This document shows, piece by piece, positions 7,689-15,538 of a stretch of 64,000 bases of DNA. The notes under the pieces were generated by a model that worked only from the letters and a program-made list of their open reading frames with translations, was not told the DNA's origin and made no database searches. The DNA comes from Methanothrix harundinacea (GTDB lineage: Archaea > Halobacteriota > Methanosarcinia > Methanotrichales > Methanotrichaceae). Position 1 is the first letter of the stretch, and each line of letters starts with the position of its first letter. A program made the translations under genes and the position numbers. The stretch spans positions 62,001-126,000 of the forward strand of contig DAXT01000006.1 of NCBI GenBank assembly GCA_002506535.1. Reading direction: 5' to 3'.

Positions 7689-9122
7689 ATGAGAAGGGAT
7701 GAGATCCTGGAGAAGGCGCAGCTGAACGTGGAGAGGGGGGTCAGAATCTTGCGCCTCGCCGGCGACCCTTACGAGATGGGCTACCAGCACGGCCGCCTCC
7801 TCTCAGGCGAGATAGACCTGATGGTGGGTACGACGCTTCCGGCCACAGCAGCCTACGTCGCCGCCCAGACCGGCTCCGACATAGGCCGGGCGGAGGAGGT
7901 CCTCTGGGCCGGCCAGAGGCGGGCGGAGCCGTTTCTTCCCAAGGAGCTCAGAGAGGAGATGGTGGGGATCGCCGACGGCGTCCGGGACGGCGGTGGTAAG
8001 GCCACCCTCGAAGAGATCCTCCTCTGGAACACCAACTACGACCAGTGGTGCATCTACTGCCACCCTCACTACTGGAACTGCGACGGCCCTGACGGAGGGG
8101 AGGGGTCGGAGCCCGCCGCTTCGAAGATCCCCGCCAGGGGGGCAGCCGGGGGCGGGTGCAGCAGCTTCTCCGCCTGGGACGAGGCCGCTGGGGGCGACGG
8201 CGAGCTGATCTTCGGGAAGAACGAGGACAACTTCAACATGCCCGGCCAGCTCGACTGCCGGATGATGGTGGTCGCCGACCCCGACGACGGCTTCGGCCAC
8301 GTCTTCATGACGTATCCGGGGATGATCGGCCTCGACGGAGGCGTCAACGAGGCGGGCTTCGAGATGATGACCCAGCTTTCCTCGATGCAGCATGAGTCGA
8401 TGGACGGCTGCGGCATCGCCGTCTTCACCCGCCTCCTCCTCGCCGGGGCCAAAACCGTCGATGACGCCATCGATATCTTCCGGGACCGGCCCCGCTGTGC
8501 CGGGATCGCCTACCACGTCGCCGACGGCGGAGCAAGAGAGGCGGCGGTCGTCGAGACCTCCGCCAAGAGGGTCGCCGTCCGCCGACCGATGGAGGGGGTC
8601 GATGCCCTCTGGCAGACGAACCACTCAAACTGCTACCCCGGCTGGATGGGCTACTCCGGCTACAACATGGTGAGGGACCAGGCCCCCGTCAACGATCTCC
8701 TCGACGTATCCACCGTCGAAAATTGGCAGGCCAGCCTCAGGGACCCGTACAACTTCTCCGTCCAGGCCCCCAGCAGGTTTGAGAGGTACAGCCAGTTGAT
8801 CCATGAACATTACGGAGGCATCACCCCCGAGGTCGCCGTCGAGATCCTATCCGACCGCTACGACCCCTACACCCGGATGACCAGGCCGGAGGGCTTTCCC
8901 TCCTGGACGAACAACATCCTCTGCACCATCTGCGCCCTCTACCCCGACTTCGCATATCGGGCGAGGGAGCCCCTGGGAGCCTTCAGGGCCCACATCGCCA
9001 ACATGTGGTCCCTCGTCGCCCTCCCCGCCACCGGGGACCTGTGGCTTGCGATCCGGGACTTTCCGGCGCAGGAGGGGGGCTACGAGCATTTCAACCTCTT
9101 CGATCTTCTCGGCCGGCGGTGA
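7689..9122 (+). CDS. C45-family acyltransferase/peptidase (Ntn hydrolase)
   Basis: A 477-residue protein of the C45 group (acyl-CoA:6-aminopenicillanic acid acyltransferase-like). Evidence is the N-terminal GDPYEMGYQHGRLL motif, WNTNYDQW near residue 113, and GGGCSSFSAWDEA with Cys157 as the expected N-terminal nucleophile, exposed by autocleavage after Gly156. The following GELIFGKNEDN stretch is also typical. Members cut or transfer acyl groups on amide bonds; the physiological substrate is unknown here. No signal peptide is obvious, so it probably acts in the cytoplasm. The region between the GxxHG motif and the Cys is unusually rich in Cys, Trp and Tyr. The stop codon lies within the remains of an unrelated hydrolase gene. 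Confidence 0.8.
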   Translation: MRRDEILEKAQLNVERGVRILRLAGDPYEMGYQHGRLLSGEIDLMVGTTLPATAAYVAAQTGSDIGRAEEVLWAGQRRAEPFLPKELREEMVGIADGVRDGGGKATLEEILLWNTNYDQWCIYCHPHYWNCDGPDGGEGSEPAASKIPARGAAGGGCSSFSAWDEAAGGDGELIFGKNEDNFNMPGQLDCRMMVVADPDDGFGHVFMTYPGMIGLDGGVNEAGFEMMTQLSSMQHESMDGCGIAVFTRLLLAGAKTVDDAIDIFRDRPRCAGIAYHVADGGAREAAVVETSAKRVAVRRPMEGVDALWQTNHSNCYPGWMGYSGYNMVRDQAPVNDLLDVSTVENWQASLRDPYNFSVQAPSRFERYSQLIHEHYGGITPEVAVEILSDRYDPYTRMTRPEGFPSWTNNILCTICALYPDFAYRAREPLGAFRAHIANMWSLVALPATGDLWLAIRDFPAQEGGYEHFNLFDLLGRR

Positions 9123-9309
9123 TGGCCGGACCCTCGCCGAGAAGATCCCCGGCGCGAAGCTTCGAATCATCGAGGGGGTGGGGCACCTCTTCTGGATCAG
9201 CCATCCGGAGGAGACGGTGGCGGAGGTAGTGATGTTTTTTGGGGAGAGGTGCGTATCAGAGCAAGTAGATGCAGTTTTTTTCAATAATATATATATATAT
9301 ATATTCTGA
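9115..9309 (+). pseudogene. C-terminal remnant of an alpha/beta hydrolase
   Basis: In another frame, overlapping the last codons of the C45-family gene, the sequence reads AEKIPGAKLRIIEGVGHLFW, then SHPEETVAEVVMFFGE. This is the usual end of an alpha/beta hydrolase, with the catalytic His in the GVGHLF motif. The nucleophile elbow and the rest of the fold are missing, and the frame has no plausible start. It is best read as a relic left when a hydrolase gene was deleted up to or replaced by the C45-family gene. Confidence 0.6.
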
Positions 9310-9332
9310 TAATATTGCTTTGTGAAATGTGC

Positions 9333-10130
9333 CTAAAATGACATATTATCTAGAATCTTATTATATGTGAATAGTATGCTCTGTGCTGTAATTGCTCTTT
9401 TCTGAATTTCTAGAATTGCGTAAGTTAGCCCAAAAACGTCGGTGGGATCCGGTTGGTAATGAAACGTATTGGCAGGAATTTCGGTACCGTCGCGTGTTTT
9501 CACGCCTTGTTCAGATGTTAAAATTATATTATAATTGCCCGCGACGTGAATAATGTCTGGACGCCTAGTAACTGGAATTGAAGGATTACTTTCATAAAAA
9601 TTATTGATTGAATCCAATATTGTTTTAATTTTAGCACCTTTCGGAGCATAAATGATTTTAAAGGGCCATCTTTCATAATTTGGAATCCTTATTAAAGGAT
9701 TAGCACGGTTTCCAAGTGGCTCTTGCGGTGGTATTGATGCGAGATTATTCAGTGCATCTTCCAATTCTGAAGATGTCAAATTCGATTTCAAGGAGGCAAC
9801 TGCTATTGTACCTTCTATGCAAGCGAATGTTTTTCCTTTTCCATCACGGTTGTTTAAATCGAATTTTATGCAGGAATTTGAATTTATAATTAAATCGATC
9901 TGCTTAGATTCAAATCCTTCAAGGTTGAATATGAATCCTCCAAAAAGAACATTGCAGTTAGATGGCAAGTGCAAACGTAGAAAATCTGCATAGATTTTTT
10001 CGCGCGACATACCAATATCAGTTGGATTTGGAAATATCGACGCTGCATCTGCTTCTCCTCTAAGAACAGAGCCTACATTCATATAGTATTCCTTCAATCT
10101 TTTATAAAATTCCGCAGTCACTATAATCAT
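9333..10130 (-). CDS. DUF6602-like protein, possible nuclease fold
   Basis: A 265-residue soluble protein. Its central part, with the pattern KIYADFLRLHLPSNCNVLFG, then SKQIDLIINS and CIEGTIAVASLKSNLT, fits the DUF6602 family, whose QxDxxI and ExxxxxxxxK spacing resembles PD-(D/E)XK nucleases. The catalytic role is inferred from that pattern only. The gene is strikingly AT-rich and its codon use (many AAT, ATT, AAA) differs from its neighbours, which suggests transfer. ATG at 10130 is taken as the start; a GTG four codons later has better-spaced AGAGG. It sits in a small accessory island with the AlbA_2-type gene on the same strand. Confidence 0.6.
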   Translation of the reverse strand: MIIVTAEFYKRLKEYYMNVGSVLRGEADAASIFPNPTDIGMSREKIYADFLRLHLPSNCNVLFGGFIFNLEGFESKQIDLIINSNSCIKFDLNNRDGKGKTFACIEGTIAVASLKSNLTSSELEDALNNLASIPPQEPLGNRANPLIRIPNYERWPFKIIYAPKGAKIKTILDSINNFYESNPSIPVTRRPDIIHVAGNYNIILTSEQGVKTRDGTEIPANTFHYQPDPTDVFGLTYAILEIQKRAITAQSILFTYNKILDNMSF

Positions 10131-10524
10131 CCTCTATCCCGTTACAAATACATAAATGCTTTTTAGGTGGTATATATGAGTTATGTCTTAAATAATTAGC
10201 TCGCTGAATCCTATCTTGAAAAGGATGCCGGTGGAGGTGGGATTGGTTGGAGGCGCCTTCTACATAACCTCCTTGCCGCGCCGTCCGCTCCTGGCGACCC
10301 CGCCCCCACCTTCCCGCCCCCGGACGGTTCCGCCGCCCGGAGAACCGGCCCGCCAAATCCCCGGCCTCTAATCCGAAGACCACGGATCCATCGTTTTATG
10401 TTTTGAGCTGATCTAATTTTGAGTAATTATTTGCTCGTCTATGTTTATGCAAAGGCGCTTCTGATATTGATCTGTGGGCTAGTGCGTTGTGGTGTATACA
10501 TAATTCTATACATAAAATGGAGAA
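10131..10524. other. Spacer between the two island genes
   Basis: 394 bases without a convincing gene. It mixes AT-rich and very GC-rich parts, as at a junction. It contains one copy of the 38-base direct repeat (10351-10388). About 10258-10300 on the minus strand reads VARSGRRGKEVM then stop, resembling the C-terminal VARSLRVRTGEEVM of the GlnK at 15152, possibly a relic. Near 10493-10516 the octamer TATACATA occurs twice. Confidence 0.4.
10351..10388 (+). repeat. 38-base direct repeat, copy 1
   Basis: Matches 12327-12364 at 32 of 38 positions, with a shared core ATCCCCGGCCTC and TCCGAAGACC. The two copies bracket the AlbA_2-type gene and are GC-rich while the enclosed DNA is AT-rich. Confidence 0.7.
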
Positions 10525-12261
10525 TTATGAACCCGGTTTATGTATAACCCACCTTGTTCCTCGTGCCCTGCCTAAAGGTTCGATATAACCTTCCCGCCGC
10601 ATTTCCTGAAGTAGATTATTGATGTAGTTTTTCTTCTGCTCATAGGATAGGGCATCTGAAATCTTGTCCATTAGCAGTTCATCAATATTCTCTCTTGATG
10701 CCGTCTCGTATTGTTCCAAGTATTTTAATACAAGTTTCTTATAGTAATCCCTATCGAATGCCCTCTTCTTTATATAGTCTGCCTTGGTATCTGTGACGGC
10801 GGCAATTTCTGCCGATACGAAGAGTCTCGGTCGCCGTCCTTCGATTAGATGTCTCTTCTTAAGGGATTTGAACTGATCTTCTGTAAGGCTGTTTCCCTTT
10901 TGTACTTTGTCCAGAGAAATTACGTCCATCAGCTCAAGATCGGTTCTCATCATCAGCATTCGAGTGTACCTCTCATCGAGAATCTTGCCGATGATCCGAA
11001 CTTTCACGCGACCTCGCTCGCTCAGATCATAATCAGGCATTGGAAAGCTCCTTTGCCGCTGCCTTATGAACATTCGTTTGATACCACTTCCAATAGTATC
11101 AATCATTTTGAGTTCGACCATCGAATTGGCCAGAAATCGATTCCGATAGAATTCCTGTGGAGCATCCCGAAGGATTACCTCTTCCACACTGCCGGGTAGA
11201 AATTCGCCAAGGTTTGTGAAGAGCAGAGACTCGGACTCCTCGACGACATTGATCCGCCCTCCTTGGGCGTAGTCCTGATGAGCGATGGCATTGTGCAACG
11301 TCTCACGAATTACCCAAGAATCGTACTGTGTGATCTCAGTAGGAAAGAGGGTCTCATTGCGCATATAACGGTATGTAAGATTTCTGATCCTGGAGAAAAC
11401 TTGATCAACTGCCAGGATCAGTGGTGGTCCGAAATGTTGGTAGTCCTTTTCCAAGCCGTTCGCGTCTTTAAGTATCCAGCTAATCCGGGCGACGGCCGGA
11501 TATATAAAATGTTCAGCCTCGTTCTTCCCGAGGAGAATAATGGCTGTCCGAGTGATCTTTCCGTCGATACATACCTTAGACTTGTCTAGGAAGGTGGTAT
11601 CATCCCATTGATCCACTTCTTCCGCCAGTTCGTGATGCTTATCCTTGTACTTGTCTCTCGCAAAAGCTATCGCTTGTGAATCGAGGTCTTCTAACGTTGC
11701 CCCGTCACAAATTTGAGCGGACCAGTCTTCAAACGTCGCCTGACTGCGGATCTGATCCAGTTTTTGAAGGGTCAATGGTTTCAAGGATTCATGGATGCGA
11801 CCATAATAATGTCCCTTCCATGCGGTCGGTATTCCTTTCGCGGCAGGCGGTATCTGGAAAAGAATAACTCGTTCTTGCCCCCGTTCGCCCTTCAGCTCGT
11901 GGATCTTAATAAACGTCGTCTGATTATTGGTATGCTGGGAGATATCCCATTTGAGTCTCTCCAAACCTGGTTCTTGCAATCTATAATTTGTCCCACATAT
12001 ATTTCGGGGTGGTTTATTCGTGATGCCAAAGACCAGCCAGCCTGAAGGTTGCCTATTCAAATTGGCCTCGTTGCTTAGAGCCGAGAAATATCTCCCGAGG
12101 TCGTCAAAGTCGTAATTATTCTTGGCCTCTTTGAACTCGATCCACTCAGTCTCAGCAGGAAGCTCCATCATCTCTTCAAGCTTGGCCTTGAGTTCTTCCG
12201 GCGTCGTGAAGTTCCCTCCTTGGCTTAACTTACTGATCGTCGTGTGGGATACTGTATCCAA
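10525..12261 (-). CDS. AlbA_2/Schlafen-like putative nucleic-acid-binding protein with C-terminal HATPase-like region
   Basis: 578 residues. The N-terminal third (about 30-150) is an AlbA_2 (Schlafen-type) domain: ETEWIEFKEA, then DLGRYFSALSNEAN and SGWLVFGI. Residues 300-400 match the HATPase_c_4 pattern, with TLHNAIAHQDYAQGG, then LLFTNLGEFLPGSVEEVI and GSGIKRMF. The C-terminal 150 residues look like winged-helix segments. Proteins of this build are common near mobile and defence genes and are annotated as transcriptional regulators or RNA/DNA-binding proteins; the true function is unknown. The start is uncertain: TTG at 12261 has no clear ribosome-binding site, and a GGAGG lies inside the frame some 13 codons later. 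The gene is AT-rich compared with its flanks and is enclosed by direct repeats. Confidence 0.8.
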   Translation of the reverse strand: MDTVSHTTISKLSQGGNFTTPEELKAKLEEMMELPAETEWIEFKEAKNNYDFDDLGRYFSALSNEANLNRQPSGWLVFGITNKPPRNICGTNYRLQEPGLERLKWDISQHTNNQTTFIKIHELKGERGQERVILFQIPPAAKGIPTAWKGHYYGRIHESLKPLTLQKLDQIRSQATFEDWSAQICDGATLEDLDSQAIAFARDKYKDKHHELAEEVDQWDDTTFLDKSKVCIDGKITRTAIILLGKNEAEHFIYPAVARISWILKDANGLEKDYQHFGPPLILAVDQVFSRIRNLTYRYMRNETLFPTEITQYDSWVIRETLHNAIAHQDYAQGGRINVVEESESLLFTNLGEFLPGSVEEVILRDAPQEFYRNRFLANSMVELKMIDTIGSGIKRMFIRQRQRSFPMPDYDLSERGRVKVRIIGKILDERYTRMLMMRTDLELMDVISLDKVQKGNSLTEDQFKSLKKRHLIEGRRPRLFVSAEIAAVTDTKADYIKKRAFDRDYYKKLVLKYLEQYETASRENIDELLMDKISDALSYEQKKNYINNLLQEMRREGYIEPLGRARGTRWVIHKPGS

Positions 12262-12326
12262 GTTATTAATACACTGCTTTAATGTTGCTGCATAGAAATC
12301 CGTTTTCCAATGATCTAAAATCGACC

Positions 12327-12364
12327 CGTCACATCCCCGGCCTCGAGTCCGAAGACCGCAGATC
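12327..12364 (+). repeat. 38-base direct repeat, copy 2
   Basis: Partner of 10351-10388 in the same orientation. It marks the point where the AT-rich island returns to typical GC-rich sequence. Confidence 0.7.
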
Positions 12365-12448
12365 TCCCTGCCCTACCTGACCAGAAGAAAAAATCAGGGC
12401 GGAGGAGAATCGACACCCTTTTATCGATTCAAATTATTAAATAAGCCC

Positions 12449-14077
12449 ATGATACCGCGGCCGATGGCGGGGACGCCTTCCGCAGGAAGGGCGAGCGGGT
12501 CGGCCCCCGGCCCCTCGATCCGGGCGAGTTTTATTCTAATCTTCGCAATTTTAATCCTCGCCGCCGATCTGTCCCTGGCCCCCCCTTCAAACCCTGAGAT
12601 GAAGAGGCTCGGCTTCCAGGAGCGCCCCGTCATGATGATCCTGGGGGTGGGGGGTGGACCGGCCGCCTCCGGGGAATCTGTGCCTCCGGCGGGACCGAAG
12701 ATCGGACAGGAATATTCCCCCATCCTCCTTCCCTCCGCCGACGCCATCCTCCTCGACCCGCCCGCCGACCCCTCCTCCGCCGCCATCGCCGCCGAGCTTC
12801 AGGAGATCCGGGACCTCCAGGCCGGCGCCACCGGCGAGGCGATGGAGCGGCTCGCCTTCTGGACCAGCGTCCCCTCATCGGTGAGGTGGAACGAGATCGC
12901 GAGGTCCCTCGTCATCAAATACCAGACCGACCCGCCGATGGCCTCCCGGGTCTACGCCCTCGTCTCCGTCGCCCAGTACGACGGCCTCGTCGCCGCCGGG
13001 GCGAACGCAGACCGGTTCGGCCGCCCTCCGCCAGGCTCCCTCGACCCCGGCGTCTTTCTCCTCGATCCCCGGTCCGTCCGGTCCGGCGGGGCGGTGGGTG
13101 GTGCCGCCGATGAGACGGCGGCCCAAAAGATCGGGGCCCAGGGGACGGCGGCCGTTGAGACGGCGACCTCATCGTACCCGTCGGAGGGGGCGGTCGTCGG
13201 GGCGGCCTCCGCCGCCGTCCTCGCCTACCTCTACCCCGACGAATTCGCCTATCTGGAAGGGCTGCTGCAGGATCAGGAGGATGCCCTCCTTCTAGCGGGG
13301 GCGGCCTTCCCCTCCGACGTCGAGGCAGGAGCCCTCCTGGGTAGAAGGGTGGCGGAGGAGGTCATCGACCACGCCCGGAGCGACGGCTCGGACCTGGTGG
13401 GGGAGGTCGTCGTTCCCGTCGGCCCCGGATACTGGACGGGGGACGACCCACTACGTCCACTATGGGACAGGGTCGCCCCCTGGACGACCGACGATATAAC
13501 CCGATACCGCCCAGGCCCGCCCCCGGCCTACGGCTCCCCCGAGTTTGTCGCCGCCCTGGAGGAGGTGAGGAGGATCGCCGACGGCCGGACCGAGGAGGAG
13601 CGGAGGATCTCCGAGTTCTGGGCCGACGGGACCGGGACCTACACCCCGCCGGGGCACTGGAACGCCATCGCCTGCCAGCTGATCGCGAACCGCGGCTTGA
13701 GCGAGCTGGAATCGGCCCGGACCCTGGCGGTCCTGAACATCGCCCTGATGGACGCGGGGATAAGCTGCTGGGACGCCAAGTACCACTACTGGCTCCTACG
13801 CCCCTGGATGGCCGACCCCGGGATCACCACCTCCGTCGCCAGGCCCCCCTTCCCCTCCTACACCTCGGGCCACGCCAGCTTCTCCGGGGCGGCCTCGGCG
13901 GTCCTAGGTTGCATATTCCCCGAGGAGAGGGATGAGATCGCGGCCATGGCCGAGGAGGCGGCAGCCTCGCGGCTCTATGGCGGGATCCACTACCGCTTCG
14001 ACAACGAAGAAGGTCTCGAATCGGGGCGGATGATAGGCCGGGCGGCCGTCGAGATGGTGATGAAGGAAGGCTGTTGA
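12449..14077 (+). CDS. Vanadium-haloperoxidase-like / PAP2-family exported protein
   Basis: 542 residues. A hydrophobic segment (about 28-45, FILIFAILILAADL) is a signal or anchor. The C-terminal 110 residues carry the vanadate/phosphate-binding signature shared by vanadium haloperoxidases and PAP2 phosphatases: KYHYWLLRPW (about 444), PSYTSGHASFSGAAS (about 469) and SRLYGGIHYRFDNEEGL (about 507). The spacing and the long helical N-terminal domain favour the haloperoxidase branch. Haloperoxidases oxidise halides with H2O2; whether this protein does so in an anaerobe is open, and a phosphatase role is possible. A TATA-like CTTTTATC lies about 27 bases before the ATG at 12449, consistent with a leaderless message; ATG at 12464 is an alternative. 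Confidence 0.8.
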   Translation: MIPRPMAGTPSAGRASGSAPGPSIRASFILIFAILILAADLSLAPPSNPEMKRLGFQERPVMMILGVGGGPAASGESVPPAGPKIGQEYSPILLPSADAILLDPPADPSSAAIAAELQEIRDLQAGATGEAMERLAFWTSVPSSVRWNEIARSLVIKYQTDPPMASRVYALVSVAQYDGLVAAGANADRFGRPPPGSLDPGVFLLDPRSVRSGGAVGGAADETAAQKIGAQGTAAVETATSSYPSEGAVVGAASAAVLAYLYPDEFAYLEGLLQDQEDALLLAGAAFPSDVEAGALLGRRVAEEVIDHARSDGSDLVGEVVVPVGPGYWTGDDPLRPLWDRVAPWTTDDITRYRPGPPPAYGSPEFVAALEEVRRIADGRTEEERRISEFWADGTGTYTPPGHWNAIACQLIANRGLSELESARTLAVLNIALMDAGISCWDAKYHYWLLRPWMADPGITTSVARPPFPSYTSGHASFSGAASAVLGCIFPEERDEIAAMAEEAAASRLYGGIHYRFDNEEGLESGRMIGRAAVEMVMKEGC

Positions 14078-14166
14078 ATTGCAGAGGTGGTCAGCCCCGA
14101 TCTCAATAGCTGAGGCGGTACATCCCGGATGGAGCCGTTGATGCGTCAGGATTGAGGTGAAGGAAG

Positions 14167-15081
14167 ATGGTCGAAACAAGAAAGATAGCTGTAGTCCTGA
14201 AGAGCAAACCGACGATCGAGGGGGCGGGAGTCCACCTCAGAAGGGCCTTTGGGAGGAGCCAGGTTCCCGACTTCGACCCCTTTCTGATGCTCGACGACTT
14301 CCGCTCCGACCGTCCGGAGGAGTACATCAGGGGGTTTCCCTGGCATCCCCACCGCGGCATTGAGACGATCACCTACGTCCTCCGGGGCGAGGTGGAACAC
14401 GGCGACAGCATGGGGAACGCGGGGGTCATCTCCGCAGGGGACGTCCAGTGGATGACCGCTGGAAGCGGGATCATCCACCAGGAGATGCCCAGAGGAGACC
14501 ACGATGGTTCAATCTATGGATTTCAGCTCTGGGCGAACCTCCCCCGAGCCAGCAAGATGATGGCGCCTCGATATCGGGAGGTCAAGGCCGAAGAGATCCC
14601 GGAGGTCTTGGCCGACGGCGGCGCGGCGGTGAAGATCATCGCCGGGAAGGTTAACGGCAGAGAGGGGCCGGTCAGGGATATCGTCATCGATCCCGAATAT
14701 CTCGACATCTCCCTTCCTGCAGGTTCGCAGTTCGTCCATCCAACGGAGCGTGGGCACAAAGTCCTCGCCTACGTCATCGGAGGGAAGGGATATTTCAGCG
14801 ATGAAAAGAACCCGTTCTCCTACGAGATGGAAGGCGCCAGCTACTTTGACATGAGACGAGACCCCTTCCTCGCCGACGGCGACCTCGCCCTCTTCGGAGA
14901 TGGAGACCGTATGATGGCATCGACAGAAGACGATCCCGTCAGGTTCCTCCTTATCTCAGGAAAGCCCATCGATGAGCCGATCGCCTGGCACGGCCCCATC
15001 GTCATGAATACCAACGATGAACTGCGGACGGCGTTTGAGGAGTACAAGAACGGGACCTTCATCAAGGAGAAAGCTCCATAA
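14167..15081 (+). CDS. Pirin family protein
   Basis: A 304-residue bicupin. The N-terminal half has the classic pirin metal-binding pattern: DPFLMLDDF, FPWHPHRGIETITYVLRGE, HGDSMGNAGVISAGDVQWM and GIIHQEMP, giving the His-x-His, His and Glu ligands for iron. The C-terminal domain (SLPAGSQFVHPTERGHK, then AYVIGGKGYF) is the usual second cupin. Pirins act as quercetin-2,3-dioxygenase-like enzymes or redox-sensing cofactors; the role in methanogens is not known. Start ATG at 14167 follows GAGGTGAAGGAAG. It stands alone between the haloperoxidase-like gene and the convergent glnK. Confidence 0.9.
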   Translation: MVETRKIAVVLKSKPTIEGAGVHLRRAFGRSQVPDFDPFLMLDDFRSDRPEEYIRGFPWHPHRGIETITYVLRGEVEHGDSMGNAGVISAGDVQWMTAGSGIIHQEMPRGDHDGSIYGFQLWANLPRASKMMAPRYREVKAEEIPEVLADGGAAVKIIAGKVNGREGPVRDIVIDPEYLDISLPAGSQFVHPTERGHKVLAYVIGGKGYFSDEKNPFSYEMEGASYFDMRRDPFLADGDLALFGDGDRMMASTEDDPVRFLLISGKPIDEPIAWHGPIVMNTNDELRTAFEEYKNGTFIKEKAP

Positions 15082-15151
15082 GAAAACGCAGTTAGTTTCA
15101 AAGCCGCAAAGAAAAAGGAGGATGTAAGGAGGGCGGCGGGATGGCTCCTCT

Positions 15152-15481
15152 CTACATAACCTCCTCGCCGGTCCTCACCCGCAGAGACCTCGCCACCGGG
15201 ATGACGAAGATCCTCCCGTCGCCGGGCTTTCCGGTCCGTGCGGCGGCGGAGATCGTCTCCAGGAGGTCGTCGACGAGATCGTCCTTTACGATCAGCTCGA
15301 TCTTCACCTTGGGGAGGAGGTCGACTTCCATCGTCCTCCCCCTGAACTGGAGCTTGATCCCCTTCTGCTCGCCCCGTCCCGTCACCTCCGTTACGGTCAT
15401 CCCCACAAAGCCCTTCTCCTCCAGGCTCTTTTTGACCTGCTCGAGCCTCTCGGGCCGGATCACGGCCTCAACTTTCATCAT
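15152..15481 (-). CDS. glnK: P-II nitrogen regulatory protein GlnK
   Basis: A 109-residue P-II protein. The start MMKVEAVIRPERLEQVKKSL, the T-loop region GRGEQKGIKLQFRGR, the LLPKVKIELIVKDD stretch and the C-terminal TGKPGDGRIFV give the full family pattern, including the residues that bind ATP/ADP and 2-oxoglutarate. It follows the ammonium transporter gene by 57 bases, so it is the GlnK partner that blocks Amt when nitrogen is plentiful. The T-loop position of the Tyr uridylylated in enterobacteria is Met here (RTMEVD), in keeping with control without uridylylation in archaea. Confidence 0.95.
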   Translation of the reverse strand: MMKVEAVIRPERLEQVKKSLEEKGFVGMTVTEVTGRGEQKGIKLQFRGRTMEVDLLPKVKIELIVKDDLVDDLLETISAAARTGKPGDGRIFVIPVARSLRVRTGEEVM

Positions 15482-15538
15482 CCCTGATCACATCCTATCG
15501 ATCGGATCTTCAACAGCCTCACGACTTCAATCACCCTT

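Noticed and set aside
9280..9305. AT dinucleotide run as a possible replication origin
   Set aside because: No Orc1/Cdc6 gene or origin-recognition repeats nearby; it is a simple AT repeat at the island border.
9333..12364. Complete insertion sequence or integrated element
   Set aside because: No transposase, integrase or terminal inverted repeats were found; only imperfect direct repeats.
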